DNA of 64,000 nt from JAGPDF01 sp052035735 (lineage in GTDB: Bacteria > Acidobacteriota > Thermoanaerobaculia > Multivoradales > JAGPDF01): positions 1-64,000 of the forward strand of contig JBPOHI010000010.1 of assembly GCA_052035735.1 (NCBI GenBank), in the 5' to 3' direction. Every line of letters starts with the position of its first letter. The stretch's first letter is position 1. This document shows, piece after piece, positions 34,148-41,747 of the stretch. Below the pieces are notes generated by a model that had not been told where the DNA came from, searched no databases, and was given only the letters and a program-made list of their open reading frames with translations. A program made the translations under genes and the position numbers.

Positions 34148-34370
34148 CCGGGCCGTCCGGAGGCCCGCAACCGCGCGCTGCTCCAGCTCCCGCGGTCGCG
34201 CCGCCCCGGCCGGCTCTGGCGGTCGTCCCGCCGGTCGCCGGCCGGCGGGTTGCTCCACCGCCATTCTCTCCGCCGGCGCCGGGATTCGCCCTACCCAACG
34301 AGACGGCGACCGGAGCGCATCGGCGGGCCGGAGGGGGAAGGCCCGCCGGGCGGGCAGGCCAAGGCTTCGA

Positions 34371-34376
34371 TAGACT
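34371..34376 (+). promoter_or_regulatory. -10-like element for leaderless mfd transcript
   Basis: TAGACT, 7 nt before the mfd ATG. No Shine-Dalgarno lies between. Same pattern as at pilD and the UbiA-type gene. Confidence 0.55.
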
Positions 34377-34383
34377 TGCCGGC

Positions 34384-37300
34384 ATGAGTCGTTCCGCGCC
34401 GTGGGGGGAGCTCTCCCTGCGGATCGCCCAGAGTTCTCTCTTCGCCACTTTCGCCTCCCACTTCGCTGCCGGCCGTGGACGCGCCACGCGTCTGCCGCCG
34501 GCCGCCGCCGCCTGGGTCTTCGATCTGATCGCCGAACAGAGCGGCCGGCCGATGGTGGTGGTCGTACCGCACGAGTCGGATGCTTTCGCCTGGATGGAGA
34601 GCTTGCGCCTGGTGGCGGGCGACGGCGTCGGCGGGTACTTCGCGACACCGTCGCTGTCGCCGTACCAGGAGGCGGAGGCCTCGCTCACCGTACGGGCGCA
34701 GGAGGTCACGGCACTCGCCGACGTCTTGGCCGGCCGTTTGCGCGCCCTGCTGGTCACGCCGCGGGCCCTCTTCCGTCGCCTGCCGGAGCCGGCCGGCCTC
34801 ACCCCGATCGTCCTGCGTCGCGGCGACGAGATCGACCTCGACGAGCTGGCGCACCGGCTCACCGCGTTGGGCTATCGCCGTGTCGACCTGGTCGGCGAGG
34901 TGGGTGACTTCGCGGTGCGCGGCGGCGTCTTCGATCTGTTCGCGGCGGGCGACGAAGAACCCCTGCGCCTCGACCTGTTCGGCAGCGAAATCGAGAGCCT
35001 GCGCCGCTTCGAGATCGAATCGCAGCGTTCCCACGACGAGCTGCGCGAGGCCGCCGTCCTGCCCCTCGCGCTCTTTCCCGAAGGGCCCGAGGCGTCGCGT
35101 CGCCTCGCCCGTCTGATCGCCGAGGTCGCGGGAGAGGATCCCGGCCGGGAAACGCGCGATCACATGGCGACGCTCGCCGACGGCGGCAGGTTCCCCGGCT
35201 GGGAGAATCTCCTGCCGCTCCTCGCCCAGCGCAGCCTCACGCTCGCGGAGCTGCTTCCCGCGGCGACCTGGGTCGCGCTCGATCCGGCGGCGCTCGTCGC
35301 CGAGGTCCAGCATCACGGGCAGCGGCTGGCGGAAGAGTTCGCCGCGCGCCGCGAGCATCAGCGTTTCGCACTCGAGCCGGCGCTGCTCGAGCACCCCGTG
35401 GAGACCGTGTTGGCGATGATCGAAAGCGCCCCCGGCGCCGTCCTTCCGCTCGCGGCGCCGGGCGAAGCGGTGGACTTCGGCGTGCTCACCACGGACCTGT
35501 TCCATGGCCAGTTGCAGCGCTTCCCCAATGAGGTCGCGGCGACTCGCGCCCGCGGCGAGCGGCTCCTGCTGGTCGCTCCGGCCGAACGCCACGCGGCGCT
35601 CGGCGAGCTGCTCGAGGGGCGGGAGATCGAGCTCGGGGGGAGGGGAGTCGAGATCGTCACCGGCGAGATCGAACGAGGCTACCGCCTGCCGGTGGCCGGG
35701 ATGGCGATCTACGGCGAAACCCAGCTCCTGCCCCGGCCGATGGCGCGCGCCGGCCGGCGCGCGCGGGGCCGGGTCGGACCGTTCCTCGCCACGCTGCGCG
35801 ATCTCAAGGTCGGCGATCACGTGGTGCATAACGACCACGGCATCGGTCAGTTCGTCGCTCTGCGTTCGGTCGGCGGCTCGCCGACTCCCGGTGGCGGCGA
35901 GGCCGGGCTCGCCCCCCTGCCGGCGTCGATGCGCCCGCTCGCCGGTCCGCAAACGGCCGACAACGAGGTGATGGAGATCCTCTACGCCGGCGGCAAGCGG
36001 CTTCTGGTGCCGCTCGCCCGGCTCGACCTCATTCAGAAATACAGCGGCATCGAGGGGATCGCACCGCGGCTCGATCAGCTCGGCGGCTCGTCGTGGAACA
36101 AGACCAAGTCGAAAGTCCGCAGCGGCATGCGCGACATGGCGGCGGAGCTGCTCAAGCTCTACGCCGAGCGTCAGCTCGCGCGCGCCCCGATCCTCGCCGG
36201 CTCGACCGACCTCGAGCGTCAGTTTTCGGCCGCCTTCCCGTTCGACGAGACGCCCGATCAGGCCGAGGCGATCAGCACCGTGCTCGAGGATCTCGGCCAG
36301 TCGAAGCCCATGGACCGGCTGCTGTGCGGCGATGTCGGCTTCGGCAAGACCGAGGTCGCGATGCGCGCCGCCTTCCGCGCCGTGGACGCCGGTTACCAGG
36401 TCGCGGTGCTGGCGCCGACGACGATCCTCGCCGACCAGCACCTCGAGGTCTTCACCCGTCGCTTCGAGGGCTTCCCGGTGACGATCGAGCGGCTGTCGCG
36501 CCTGCGGGTGGGCAAGGATCTGAAGGACCTGAAGACGCGCATCGCCGCGGGCAAGGTCGACATCACGCTCGGTACCCATCGCCTGCTGTCGAAGGACATC
36601 GAGTTTCACCGCCTCGGTCTGGTCATCGTCGACGAGGAGCAGCGATTCGGCGTGGCGCAAAAGGAACGTCTGAAGCAGCTCAAGAAGAACGTGCACGTTC
36701 TCGCCATGTCGGCGACGCCCCTGCCGCGCACCCTCCAGCTCTCTCTCGCCGGCGTGCGCGACATGGTGGTGATCGAAACGCCGCCGAAGGACCGCATGGC
36801 GGTCGAGACCGCGGTGCTGCCGTTCTCGGCCGAGCTCGTGCGCGAGGCGATCGAGTACGAGCTCCAACGCGGCGGGCAGGTCTTCTACGTCTACAACCGG
36901 GTGGAGTCGATCGAAGAGATGGCAGGGGTGCTGCGCGAGCTGGTGCCGGGCCTGCGCATCACCATCGGTCACGGCCAGCTCGACGAGCGCGAGCTCTACC
37001 GCAGAATGCACGCCTTCACGGCGCGCGAGTTCGACGTCCTGCTCGCCACCACGATCATCGAGAACGGCATCGACATTCCGACCGTGAACACGATGCTGAT
37101 CCATCGCGCCGACCGCTTCGGCCTCGCGCAGCTCTATCAGCTGCGCGGCCGCGTCGGCCGCAGCCGCGAGCTCGGCTACTGCTACCTGCTCGTACCGCCC
37201 GACGCCCCGCTTACAGAGGAGGCCCGGCGGCGCCTGGAAGCCCTGCGCGAGTTCACCGAGCTCGGCGCGGGCTTCCGCATCGCCGGGCGCGATCTCGAGA

Positions 37301-37851
37301 TCCGCGGCGCCGGCAACCTCCTCGGCGGCGAGCAGAGCGGCCATATCGCCGAGCTCGGCATCGAGACCTACCTCAAGATGCTCGAAGAGACGGTGCGCGA
37401 CCTCAAGGGCGAGAGCGTCGAGGAGGGACCGAGCGTCGCGCTCGACCTGCCGCTCGCGATGACGATTCCGAAGGAGTACATCGCCGACGAGAACCTGCGC
37501 ATGGAGATCTATCGCAAGCTGGCTACCGCCGAGCTGCCGCGCCAGGAGCTTCTCGAAGAGCTCACCGACCGTTTCGGCAGGCCGCCGAAGTCGGTGCTCG
37601 CGCTGCTCGATCTGGTCGACCTCAAGCGCGCCGCCGAGGCCCTGCGGGTGCAGACGATTTCGGCTTCCGGCGGCCAGCTGATCTTCCGCCTGCGTCGCGA
37701 CGCGCGCATCGACGTCGACCGGCTGATTCGTTACGTCTCGACGCGCGCCGGGGCCGCCTTCAGCCCGACCGGGGTCCTGTCGCTCGACTTGCCGGCCGGC
37801 CAGTCGGTGATCGACGCCGCTCGCGCCGTTCTCGCGGAGCTCGCGGCATGA
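34384..37851 (+). CDS. mfd: Transcription-repair coupling factor
   Basis: A 1155-residue Mfd, normal length. It removes stalled RNA polymerase and recruits UvrA. Domains in order: UvrB-homology region (about 1-340), the RNA-polymerase-interacting domain (GDHVVHNDHGIGQF, about 475), helicase domain 1 with Walker A GDVGFGKTEVA (about 648) and Walker B DEEQRFG (about 750), helicase domain 2 with TRG-like GRVGRSRELGYCYLL (about 920), and the C-terminal TRCF domain. An insertion of some 40 residues interrupts the interaction domain after FVALRSVGG. The ATG at 34384 matches the conserved N-terminus; the upstream open frame is noncoding. The stop overlaps the next ATG by 4 bp. Confidence 0.97.
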   Translation: MSRSAPWGELSLRIAQSSLFATFASHFAAGRGRATRLPPAAAAWVFDLIAEQSGRPMVVVVPHESDAFAWMESLRLVAGDGVGGYFATPSLSPYQEAEASLTVRAQEVTALADVLAGRLRALLVTPRALFRRLPEPAGLTPIVLRRGDEIDLDELAHRLTALGYRRVDLVGEVGDFAVRGGVFDLFAAGDEEPLRLDLFGSEIESLRRFEIESQRSHDELREAAVLPLALFPEGPEASRRLARLIAEVAGEDPGRETRDHMATLADGGRFPGWENLLPLLAQRSLTLAELLPAATWVALDPAALVAEVQHHGQRLAEEFAARREHQRFALEPALLEHPVETVLAMIESAPGAVLPLAAPGEAVDFGVLTTDLFHGQLQRFPNEVAATRARGERLLLVAPAERHAALGELLEGREIELGGRGVEIVTGEIERGYRLPVAGMAIYGETQLLPRPMARAGRRARGRVGPFLATLRDLKVGDHVVHNDHGIGQFVALRSVGGSPTPGGGEAGLAPLPASMRPLAGPQTADNEVMEILYAGGKRLLVPLARLDLIQKYSGIEGIAPRLDQLGGSSWNKTKSKVRSGMRDMAAELLKLYAERQLARAPILAGSTDLERQFSAAFPFDETPDQAEAISTVLEDLGQSKPMDRLLCGDVGFGKTEVAMRAAFRAVDAGYQVAVLAPTTILADQHLEVFTRRFEGFPVTIERLSRLRVGKDLKDLKTRIAAGKVDITLGTHRLLSKDIEFHRLGLVIVDEEQRFGVAQKERLKQLKKNVHVLAMSATPLPRTLQLSLAGVRDMVVIETPPKDRMAVETAVLPFSAELVREAIEYELQRGGQVFYVYNRVESIEEMAGVLRELVPGLRITIGHGQLDERELYRRMHAFTAREFDVLLATTIIENGIDIPTVNTMLIHRADRFGLAQLYQLRGRVGRSRELGYCYLLVPPDAPLTEEARRRLEALREFTELGAGFRIAGRDLEIRGAGNLLGGEQSGHIAELGIETYLKMLEETVRDLKGESVEEGPSVALDLPLAMTIPKEYIADENLRMEIYRKLATAELPRQELLEELTDRFGRPPKSVLALLDLVDLKRAAEALRVQTISASGGQLIFRLRRDARIDVDRLIRYVSTRAGAAFSPTGVLSLDLPAGQSVIDAARAVLAELAA

Positions 37852-38711
37852 GCGCGAGGCTCCGCCGCGCCCGCGTCGCGATCGCCATGGCCGCCGTCGC
37901 CGTCGCCGCGGCCTGCCGCCACGATCAGCCGTTGCCCTCGCCCGACCTGGTCGCCAAGGTCGGCGATCACGAGCTCAAGGCGCCGGCTTTCGAGGCCTAT
38001 CTGGCGCGCAACCTCGGCGAGTCCGGAGGGGGACTGGCGAGTGAAGTGCTCTCGAGGCTGTTCGATCAGTTCGTGCGCGAAGAGATGCTCGCCAAACTGG
38101 CGCGCGAGCGCGGCCTGATCGACAAGACGGTGCCGTCCGCCGCTGCGGTCGAGCCTTTGATGGCATCGGCTCCGTTGCCGGAGCCCTCCGCCGCCGAGAT
38201 GGCCGCCTATTTCGCTGCGCACTCCTCCGAGTTCGCTCGCCCGGCACGGGTGCATCTGCGGCAGATTCTGGCGGACGATCGTCTCGCGGCCGAGAGGGCG
38301 CGGCGCGAGCTCGCCGCCGGCCTGCCGTTCGAGGCGGTGCTCGCCAAGGTCAGCGTCGCGGGTTCGCCGCCCGCCGGCGGCGACCAGGGCGTGCTGGCGC
38401 GCGACGAGCTGCCGCCGGCGTTCGCCGAGCTCATTTTCAAGCTCGAGGTCGGGAAGGTCAGCGAAGTCGTCGCCGCCGATTACGGCTTCCATCTCTTCGA
38501 GGTCGTCGAGCGCTGGCCGGCGGAGAGCTCGACTCTCGACGAGGCAGGGCCGGAGATTCGCCGGCGGCTGCGCGAGGCCGCGGCGGACGCCCGCTTGCGT
38601 GCCCTGTTCGCCGACGCTGAGAGCCGCTACACTGTCGCGGTGTACGACCGCAACCTGCCGTTCAACTACCGGGGATCGTTCCCGATATCGAGGCCGCATG
38701 AAGAGCGTTGA
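37848..38711 (+). CDS. Parvulin-type peptidyl-prolyl isomerase lipoprotein (PpiC/PrsA-like)
   Basis: A 287-residue lipoprotein. A signal sequence ends in a lipobox with Cys23 (VAAAC). An N-terminal helical region (about 30-125) is followed by a PpiC/parvulin domain (VHLRQILADD, then GGDQGVLARDELPPAF, then DYGFHLFEVVERW). It probably assists folding of exported proteins at the membrane. The ATG overlaps the mfd stop by 4 bp, and the C-terminus overlaps the SurA-like start by 14 bp. Gene order mfd-isomerase-isomerase is coupled throughout. Confidence 0.88.
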   Translation: MSARLRRARVAIAMAAVAVAAACRHDQPLPSPDLVAKVGDHELKAPAFEAYLARNLGESGGGLASEVLSRLFDQFVREEMLAKLARERGLIDKTVPSAAAVEPLMASAPLPEPSAAEMAAYFAAHSSEFARPARVHLRQILADDRLAAERARRELAAGLPFEAVLAKVSVAGSPPAGGDQGVLARDELPPAFAELIFKLEVGKVSEVVAADYGFHLFEVVERWPAESSTLDEAGPEIRRRLREAAADARLRALFADAESRYTVAVYDRNLPFNYRGSFPISRPHEER

Positions 38712-39810
38712 GTCTCTGAAGCAGACCGTGTGTGTCGCCCTGGCTCTGTGTGTCTTTCCCGCCGCCGCACTGCCCGCAGAGGAGCTCAACACCATCATCC
38801 TCCGGGTCAACGACGAGATCACGACGCTCTACGACTATCGGCAGCGTAAAGAGGCTCGCGAACGCGCCATCGCCGAATCCGAGTTCGCGCCCGAAGAGCG
38901 CCGCACGCTGATCGAGGACGCCGGCCGCGCGACCATGCGCGAGATCCTCGACGAGATGCTGCTGCTGTCGCGCGCGCGTCAGTTGATCATCGAGCCGTCG
39001 AAGTCGGAACTCGACGAAGCCATGGACGCGACCCGCAGCCGGATGAACCTGGCGACCGAAGCGGCGTTCACCAGCGCCCTGAAGAGCGCCGGCATGACGC
39101 TCGCCGACTTCCGCGAACGGACCTCGCGTTCGATCCGGGTGAACGGCGTCATTCAACGCGAGGTGCGCTCGAAAGTCGAAGTGGACGACGAGTGGCTGCA
39201 GCGCACTTACCGCGAGCGCCAGGAGGAGTTTCGTATCCCGGCGAAGGCGAAGGTGCAGGAGATCGTGATTTCCTCCGAGAAGCTCTCCGGCGAGAGGGCA
39301 CGCGAGGTCGCCGAGGCGATGCGCGCCGCGCTCGCCACGGGCGAGTCGATGGCGGACGTCGTCGCGCGGTTGGGCGGCGGCGATGCGACGGGCCCGGTGG
39401 ACCTCGGGTGGGTGGAGGCCGGCGAGCTCGCGCCGGCGCTCGAGGCGGCGGTCGCCGGGCTGGTCGCCGGCGCCGTTTCGTCGCCGGTGGAGGCGCGCGG
39501 TGGCCTGCATCTGCTGCAGGTTCTCGAGCGCACCGAAAGCACGATCCGCCCGTTCGCGGAGGTGAAGGACGCCCTCGCTGCCAGAGAGCAGAGCCGGCTT
39601 TTCGAAGAGAAGATGCGCACCTACCTGGCGGACCTCGAGGATCGAGCCTACCTGCTCGAAAACACGCCGCCGGAGGCCGTCGGCTACCGCGAGGTGGTGC
39701 GCGACCCCGCGAACGATCCACTCGCGGCCTTCGCGCCGAAGCGCGAGCCGGCGACCGAGACGCCGCCCGCAGTCGCCCCTTCCGCACCGCCGCCTTCCCC
39801 AGAGCGCTGA
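38698..39810 (+). CDS. SurA-like periplasmic chaperone / peptidyl-prolyl isomerase
   Basis: A 370-residue exported protein with a signal peptide (about 1-27, ALPA before EE). The SurA N-terminal domain (about 28-185) begins LNTIILRVNDEITTLYDY, matching the SurA pattern. A parvulin-like domain (about 205-305; VQEIVISSEKL, then GPVDLGWVEAGEL, then GGLHLLQVLERTES) follows, and the last ~50 residues are Pro-rich. Some isomerase positions are degenerate, so chaperone activity may dominate. It would handle outer-membrane proteins, supporting a diderm cell. The ATG at 38698 is preferred to an upstream start at 38599, which would lack the signal peptide. Confidence 0.86.
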   Translation: MKSVESLKQTVCVALALCVFPAAALPAEELNTIILRVNDEITTLYDYRQRKEARERAIAESEFAPEERRTLIEDAGRATMREILDEMLLLSRARQLIIEPSKSELDEAMDATRSRMNLATEAAFTSALKSAGMTLADFRERTSRSIRVNGVIQREVRSKVEVDDEWLQRTYRERQEEFRIPAKAKVQEIVISSEKLSGERAREVAEAMRAALATGESMADVVARLGGGDATGPVDLGWVEAGELAPALEAAVAGLVAGAVSSPVEARGGLHLLQVLERTESTIRPFAEVKDALAAREQSRLFEEKMRTYLADLEDRAYLLENTPPEAVGYREVVRDPANDPLAAFAPKREPATETPPAVAPSAPPPSPER

Positions 39811-39817
39811 CCTTCGC

Positions 39818-39840
39818 GCGGTGAGCCTCCGGCTCGCCGC
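39818..39840 (+). terminator. Hairpin after the surA-like gene
   Basis: GCGGTGAGCC-TCC-GGCTCGCCGC, a 10-bp stem with one G-T pair and a 3-nt loop, 7 bp after the stop codon. No clear T-tract follows. It separates the mfd unit from the dcw promoter. Confidence 0.5.
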
Positions 39841-39931
39841 CGCGAGGCGGTTGCCAATGCCTGCAGCCTGAGGGTGTAGTAACGCCGCATTTACGCCCCT
39901 CTTCGGGTGTGGCGCGGATGTCGAAAGTCTG

Positions 39932-39956
39932 TGGACAAAAATGGACAAAAGTGGAA
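39932..39956 (+). promoter_or_regulatory. Three MraZ-box-like direct repeats
   Basis: TGGAC, TGGAC and TGGAA begin at 39932, 39942 and 39952, exactly 10 bp apart, with AAAAA/AAAAG spacers. E. coli MraZ binds TGGGN repeats with the same 10-bp phasing and represses its own dcw promoter. The second repeat forms the -35 hexamer, so a bound MraZ would block the promoter. Confidence 0.65.
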
Positions 39957-39970
39957 CTCTCTTGTACATT
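39942..39970 (+). promoter_or_regulatory. Sigma-70-type promoter of the dcw cluster
   Basis: -35 TGGACA (39942-39947, 5 of 6) and -10 TACATT (39965-39970, 4 of 6), with 17-bp spacing. The predicted start point is near 39977. This is the only promoter found for the whole mraZ-ftsZ run. Confidence 0.6.
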
Positions 39971-40004
39971 GCTGGAGTAATTCTTCAGTTCAATGGGGCA
40001 AGCG

Positions 40005-40445
40005 ATGTTCCGCGGCAGTACGGTAGCTACGATCGATGACAAGGGGCGTCTGAAAGTTCCGACGGACTTCCGGCGGGCACTCGAGGACCGCTTCGGCGCG
40101 GAGTTTTTCATCACGTCGGTGGCGGGAGATCACGCCCTGGTCTATCCCTTGCCGGTCTGGGAGGAGATCGAGTCGCGGCTCGCGGCGCTGCCTTCGACCG
40201 ATCGCGTCAAGGAACGCTACCTCGAGCGCGTGAGCTACTACGGACAGCAGTCGCGCCTCGATGGTCAGGGAAGGCTGCTCGTGCCGACCATCCTGCGCTC
40301 CTCGGCGACGATGAGCGGCGAAGTGGTGGTCTCGGCGCGCATCGATCACCTCGTCGTGTGGAACCGCGAGCGCTTCGAGAAGCGGCTGGCGGAGCATCCC
40401 TTCGGCGACGAGGATTTCGCCATGTTGTCGGAGCGGGGAATCTGA
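40005..40445 (+). CDS. mraZ: Transcriptional regulator MraZ
   Basis: A 146-residue protein made of two AbrB-like/SpoVT repeats. The first starts MFRGSTVATIDDKGRLKVP; the second carries QSRLDGQGRLLVPTILR. MraZ is the conserved first gene of dcw clusters and in E. coli represses its own promoter through phased TGGG boxes. Similar boxes lie just upstream here. An ATG at 39993 gives four more residues; 40005 is preferred because family members begin MFRGS and GGGGC lies just upstream. The rsmH frame overlaps or abuts its 3' end. Confidence 0.93.
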   Translation: MFRGSTVATIDDKGRLKVPTDFRRALEDRFGAEFFITSVAGDHALVYPLPVWEEIESRLAALPSTDRVKERYLERVSYYGQQSRLDGQGRLLVPTILRSSATMSGEVVVSARIDHLVVWNRERFEKRLAEHPFGDEDFAMLSERGI

Positions 40446-41398
40446 GCGCTCATGACCCCGACGCACCGGCGGCACGCCATCATCCCGTGCTCCTCGAAGA
40501 GACGCTGCACTGGCTCGAGCCGGCGCGGGGCGGGATCTTCGTCGACTGCACTCTCGGGCTCGGTGGCCACGCGCATGCGCTGCTCTCGCGATTTTCAGGG
40601 GTACGCCTCTTCGGTGTCGATCAGGACCCACGCGCCCTCGCCCTGGCGCGGGAGCGTTTGGCCGGGTTCGGCGACCGGGTACGCGCCGTCGAGGGGAATT
40701 CCCGGAACCTCGGCGCCCTGTGGGCAACCCACTGTGGCGGCGAGCCGCCACCCGCAGGGATCTACGCCGATCTCGGAATGTCCTCGCTGCAGCTCGACGA
40801 CCCCCAGCGCGGCTTCAGTTTTCAACGTGAAGGTCCGCTCGACATGAGGATGGGGTCGCAAGGCCCCACCGCCGCCGAGCTCGTGAACAAGGCCACGGAG
40901 GAGAACTTGGAAGAGATTTTTCGACAGTTCGGAGAAGAGCCCGAAGCGCGCCGGGTGGCACGCGCGATCGTCGCAGAGCGTCGTGCGAACCCGATCGACA
41001 CGACCGTCGCGCTGGCCAACGTCGTGCGCCGTGCCAAGCGCGGCGGACGCGGAGGCGGCGAGCGCATCGATCCGGCGACGCGGGTCTTCCAGGCGCTCCG
41101 TCTGGCGGTGAACGAGGAGCTCCAGGCAGCGGAGGAGCTCCTCGATCAGGCCGTGCAGCTCCTCGATCGCGACGGGCGCCTGGTGATCATCTCGTTCCAC
41201 AGCCTCGAGGACCGGATCGTCAAGAACAGGTTCCGGACTCTCGCTCGCGGCGAGGTCGACCAGACCACCGGCCGCACGCACTCGGAGACCCGGGTGCTCG
41301 AGGTGCTCACCAGGAAGCCGGTGCGCCCGACCGAAGCGGAAGTGCAGTTCAACCCGCGCAGCCGGTCGGCGCGGCTGCGCGCGGCGCGGAGGCTCTGA
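40358..41398 (+). CDS. rsmH: 16S rRNA (cytosine-1402-N4)-methyltransferase
   Basis: A SAM-dependent methyltransferase modifying C1402 in the 30S P site. Conserved segments: HHPVLLEETLHWL, DCTLGLGGHAHALL, ADLGMSSLQLDDPQRGFSF, and near the C-terminus IISFHSLEDRIVKNRF. The first standard start in frame is GTG at 40358, which overlaps mraZ by 88 bp and adds ~30 nonconserved residues. A CTG at 40442 overlaps the mraZ stop, has GGAG upstream, and starts just ahead of the conserved HHPVLLEE. It may be the true, non-standard start (318 residues). Coordinates use the GTG. Confidence 0.9.
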   Translation: MEPRALREAAGGASLRRRGFRHVVGAGNLSAHDPDAPAARHHPVLLEETLHWLEPARGGIFVDCTLGLGGHAHALLSRFSGVRLFGVDQDPRALALARERLAGFGDRVRAVEGNSRNLGALWATHCGGEPPPAGIYADLGMSSLQLDDPQRGFSFQREGPLDMRMGSQGPTAAELVNKATEENLEEIFRQFGEEPEARRVARAIVAERRANPIDTTVALANVVRRAKRGGRGGGERIDPATRVFQALRLAVNEELQAAEELLDQAVQLLDRDGRLVIISFHSLEDRIVKNRFRTLARGEVDQTTGRTHSETRVLEVLTRKPVRPTEAEVQFNPRSRSARLRAARRL

Positions 41399-41402
41399 CC
41401 GA

Positions 41403-41747
41403 TTGCGCAATGCCTACACCGTCCACCGGCCGGTCGTCAACGCGTATCTCGTCCGGGAGCGCGATCGCCGGAGGCTGCGTGAACTCGCGCTGGTACTGCT
41501 CGCCGTCTTTCCGCTGGCACTGGGACTCATGAGCTACACCTGGCTGCAGCTCGAGTCGCTGCGCGTCGGCTACCGCATCGAAGCTCTCGAGCGGCGAACG
41601 CACCAGCTCAAACAGGTCGAGCGTCAGCTGCGGCTCGAATCGGCCTACCTCGCCAACCCGGAGCGCCTGGCGACGCGAGCCAAGGACGAGCTGGGCCTCG
41701 AGCCGCCGCGCCTCGAGCAGGTGATCTTCCGCGAGGAGATGGAGTGA
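41403..41747 (+). CDS. ftsL: Cell division protein FtsL
   Basis: A 114-residue bitopic protein: short cytoplasmic tail, a transmembrane helix (about 28-47), then a periplasmic coiled coil (LERRTHQLKQVERQLRLE) ending in ATRAKDELGLEPP. This matches FtsL, which joins FtsQ/FtsB and FtsI/FtsW in the divisome. The start is TTG at 41403, 5 bp after the rsmH stop. The stop overlaps the ftsI GTG by 4 bp. FtsL is poorly conserved, so the call rests on topology and position. Confidence 0.88.
   Translation: MRNAYTVHRPVVNAYLVRERDRRRLRELALVLLAVFPLALGLMSYTWLQLESLRVGYRIEALERRTHQLKQVERQLRLESAYLANPERLATRAKDELGLEPPRLEQVIFREEME

Noticed and set aside
33934..34383. 150-codon upstream extension of mfd
   Set aside because: Pro/Ala-rich, not homologous to Mfd, and overlaps pntA2 on the other strand. 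The standard Mfd N-terminus begins at 34384.
34291..37344. Minus-strand open frame of ~1000 codons opposite mfd
   Set aside because: Composition bias only. Mfd on the plus strand shows helicase motifs along the whole stretch.
39931..39960. The TGGACAAAA repeats read as DnaA boxes or a plasmid-type iteron
   Set aside because: They do not match TTATCCACA closely; three copies at 10-bp phasing next to mraZ fit MraZ boxes much better, and no origin genes are nearby.
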